A stretch of 64,000 nucleotides of DNA from Rohdeia mirabilis (lineage in GTDB: Bacteria > Planctomycetota > UBA1135 > GCA-002686595), in NCBI GenBank assembly GCA_007750655.1, contig CP036290.1:4890744-4954743 (forward strand), written 5' to 3'. Every line of letters begins with the position of its first letter. Position 1 is the first letter of the stretch. Positions 62,182-64,000 of this stretch are shown piece after piece. The notes under the pieces were generated by a model. That model was not told where the DNA came from. It made no database searches and was given only the letters and a program-made list of their open reading frames with translations. Position numbers and translations under genes: made by a program.

Positions 62182-62291
62182 ATCGAACGCCCCGGGGACC
62201 TGCGGGCACACCGGCGGCCCGCAGGGAGCGAGTGGGATGCGGCGGTCGCGGTGATCCGCGGGCGCCACCGAGTCCGAGGTACCCTCCCCCC

Positions 62292-63491
62292 GTGCAGCGC
62301 CTCTACTTCGACCACAACGCCACCTCGCCCCTGCGACCCGAAGCCCGGGCGGAACTCGAGCGCTGGCTCGACGCGGGACTCGGCAATCCCTCCAGCGTGC
62401 ACGGGTCCGGACGGCGCGCGCGCTCGGTGATCGACGAGGCGCGCGAACGGGTGGCGGCGGCTCTGGGCGTGCGCGAGGGCGAAGTGGTCTTCACGTCGGG
62501 CGGGACCGAAGCGATCGGACTCGCGCTGCGCGGGGCGGCGGCGAAACTCGCGCCGGGGACCGCGCTGGCGACGACGACCATCGAACACGCGGCGGTGCTC
62601 GAGCACCTGCGCGCCTTGCGGGACGGCGGGCATCCGCTGCTCGAACTCGATGTCGACGGCGAAGGACGACTCGACGTCGAGCGCGCGGCGCGGGCCTGTG
62701 CCGAGCTGGGCGCTGGCCTGCTCTCGGTCGGCGTCGCGAACAACGAGATCGGCGTGGTGCAGGACCTCGCCGGTCTGCGCGCCGCCCTCGAGCGCGCGGG
62801 CGTGCGACCGGTCGTGCACACCGACGCGGTCCAGGCCCTCGGGCGCCTGCCGATCGACCTCGAGCAGTGGGGCGCACAGCTCGCGACCTTCTCCGCGCAC
62901 AAGGTCGGCGGTCCGGTGGGGGTAGGAGTGCTCGTGGCCCGCGGAGGTGCGGCGCTCGAACCGGTGGCGGTGGGCGGGGGGCAGGAGATGGGCTTTCGCG
63001 CGGGGACCGAGAGCGCGGCCGCGATCGCAGCGGCGGGGGTGGCGATCGAACTGGCCGTGGCCGAGCGCGCGGCCTACGCCGAACGGGTCGAGGGGCTGGC
63101 GCGGCGCCTGTGGGCGGGGCTCGAAGCGGGCCTGGTGGGGGCGCGGCTGCTCGGGCCGGCCTTCGAGGCGCCAGACGCCCGCCCCGCGCGCCTTCCCAAC
63201 ACCGTCAACGTGCTCACGGACCAGGGCGGCGACCTGCTGTTGGCGCGACTCGACCTCGAGGGCGTGGAGGCGAGCGCCGGTTCGGCCTGTGCCAGCGGGT
63301 CGATCGAGCCTTCGCACGTGCTGCTCGCCCTCGGACTGGACGAGTCGGGGGCGCGACGGGGGCTGCGCCTCTCCCTGGGCCCGGACACCACCGCCCACGA
63401 CGTGGAGCAACTTGTGGATATCGTGTGCAGAACCTGCGCCAGCCTTGTGGAGAAACAGGGCACAACCGGTGGAGCGGTTGGGGGTCCGTGA
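62292..63491 (+). CDS. cysteine desulfurase (NifS/IscS type)
   Basis: 399 residues from GTG 62292, 7 nt after a TACCCT box. PLP-enzyme motifs: FTSGGTEAIGLALRG, TTTIEHAAVLEHLRAL, GVANNEIGVVQD, HTDAVQALGRLPIDL, FSAHKVGGPVGVGVL with the PLP Lys204, and SAGSACASGSIEPSHVL with the persulfide Cys333. It removes sulfur from cysteine for Fe-S clusters or tRNA thiolation. Two DnaA-box-like sequences (63412 and 63445) lie inside its last codons, where unusual CTT/GTG codons appear. Confidence 0.93.
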   Translation: MQRLYFDHNATSPLRPEARAELERWLDAGLGNPSSVHGSGRRARSVIDEARERVAAALGVREGEVVFTSGGTEAIGLALRGAAAKLAPGTALATTTIEHAAVLEHLRALRDGGHPLLELDVDGEGRLDVERAARACAELGAGLLSVGVANNEIGVVQDLAGLRAALERAGVRPVVHTDAVQALGRLPIDLEQWGAQLATFSAHKVGGPVGVGVLVARGGAALEPVAVGGGQEMGFRAGTESAAAIAAAGVAIELAVAERAAYAERVEGLARRLWAGLEAGLVGARLLGPAFEAPDARPARLPNTVNVLTDQGGDLLLARLDLEGVEASAGSACASGSIEPSHVLLALGLDESGARRGLRLSLGPDTTAHDVEQLVDIVCRTCASLVEKQGTTGGAVGGP

Positions 63492-63791
63492 ATGCCTCGA
63501 AAGGCCGTTGACCCCCCCTGTGGACAGCCGTCTAATCGCCCCCCGCCTCGAGCGCGTCACGACGCTTCGACAGAGCCACGGGCCGCCCGCCCCGCACGAC
63601 CACCAGGCCGCCGCAAACCACGCGCAGGCCGCCACTTCGGTCGTCACCCGCTCCCTCGCGTCCGCCCCCTCGAGCCGGCCCGACCGCACCCTCACCGGCC
63701 GCCCGACCAGGGCCTGACGGACCCCTTCGAACCACCGTTCGAAGCACGTTTGAATGCCGGTTGGTGCCCTGTTCGGCCCCCGTTGTCCACA
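63412..63791. promoter_or_regulatory. cluster of DnaA-box-like sequences (putative oriC)
   Basis: Four near-matches to TTATCCACA: TTGTGGATA (63412), TTGTGGAGA (63445), CTGTGGACA (63518) and TTGTCCACA (63783), the first three in the same orientation. They lie at the end of the desulfurase gene and in the non-coding stretch after it. parA and parB/parS nearby support an origin location. Confidence 0.5.
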
Positions 63792-64000
63792 GGCTTCCCC
63801 ACGCCCTCGCCGGCCGTGGAGAACCGCGGCGCGCCGGGGGGCCGATGCGCCTGCTCGTGCCGCCGCTCGCCCCGCCTCCACAGGGTCGCGGCCCACCCCT
63901 CCCGCTCGCCTCCGACCCCCCAGCGTCCGTTCCTCCACCCCCCTCCGCGCCGGTCCGCCACCGGAACGGAGTCGGAGAGAGCGACGCCGCCACGACGCCC
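63492..64000. other. non-coding region at the window edge
   Basis: About 509 bp without a convincing gene. It contains two of the four DnaA-box-like sequences and is otherwise GC-rich. dnaA or dnaN may lie beyond the window. Confidence 0.5.

Noticed and set aside
63532..63993. Minus-strand reading frame near the window edge
   Set aside because: Gly/Arg-rich composition without domains, in sequence that holds DnaA-box-like sites.

Overview
This is about 64 kb of very GC-rich bacterial chromosome. Several traits together suggest a planctomycete-like bacterium, possibly from a GC-rich deep lineage. These are a formylglycine-type sulfatase, an FG-GAP exported protein with a conserved C-terminal module, a SigA-like factor, BshC, large secreted proteins of unknown function, and several start codons that sit 6-9 nt after a TANNNT box with no Shine-Dalgarno. 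The taxonomic placement is inference; no rRNA gene is present. ParB with three perfect parS sites (11.5-13.4 kb), ParA (61.2 kb) and a cluster of DnaA-box-like sequences at the right edge (63.4-63.8 kb) indicate that the window lies near the replication origin.

Layout. 1-9.9 kb: a Kef-type antiporter (cut by the left edge) with an S9 peptidase, small housekeeping or stress genes (GspG-like lipoprotein, DUF1801 protein, hydrolase, acyltransferase, hemerythrin, VOC protein) and a large secreted protein. 10.2-14.9 kb: membrane-anchored cyclophilin, parB/parS, a membrane protein and a primary-type sigma factor. 15.2-17.9 kb: a three-gene NrtABC/SsuABC-like ABC importer. Its binding-protein gene is interrupted by an in-frame UGA in a UHLTC context, followed 21 nt later by a perfect hairpin that fits the bacterial SECIS model, so it is probably a new selenoprotein. 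17.9-26.3 kb: a 2,300-residue helicase-nuclease and a nucleotidyltransferase toxin-antitoxin pair, which look like a small defence patch. 26.5-39.9 kb: ACR3 arsenite exporter, a MITE-like repeat, a SWIM-SNF2 helicase, hemW, an FG-GAP protein, pyrF and bshC.

39.9-44.2 kb is a patch of visibly lower GC in which all genes point the same way and are separated by attC-like folded repeats. It reads as a cluster of integron gene cassettes without an integrase. The cassettes carry a HEPN protein, a small membrane protein, a restriction-modification pair (EcoRI-type methyltransferase plus DUF262-HNH nuclease) and a short DUF4177-like protein.

44.4-50.8 kb: a secreted protein related to the one at 8.4-9.9 kb, then a tightly overlapping four-gene operon (C39-like protease, RimK-like ATP-grasp ligase, GCS2-type ligase, N-formylglutamate amidohydrolase-like enzyme). 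This operon probably makes or processes a small peptide or amide-linked product. 50.9-58.5 kb: sulfatase, an IS66 element with exact terminal repeats and an 8-bp target duplication but damaged tnpA/tnpB, and a 1,041-residue secreted protein. 58.8-61.1 kb: a membrane protein plus a dolichyl-phosphate-glucose-type glycosyltransferase. 61.2-64 kb: parA, a cysteine desulfurase and the putative origin region.
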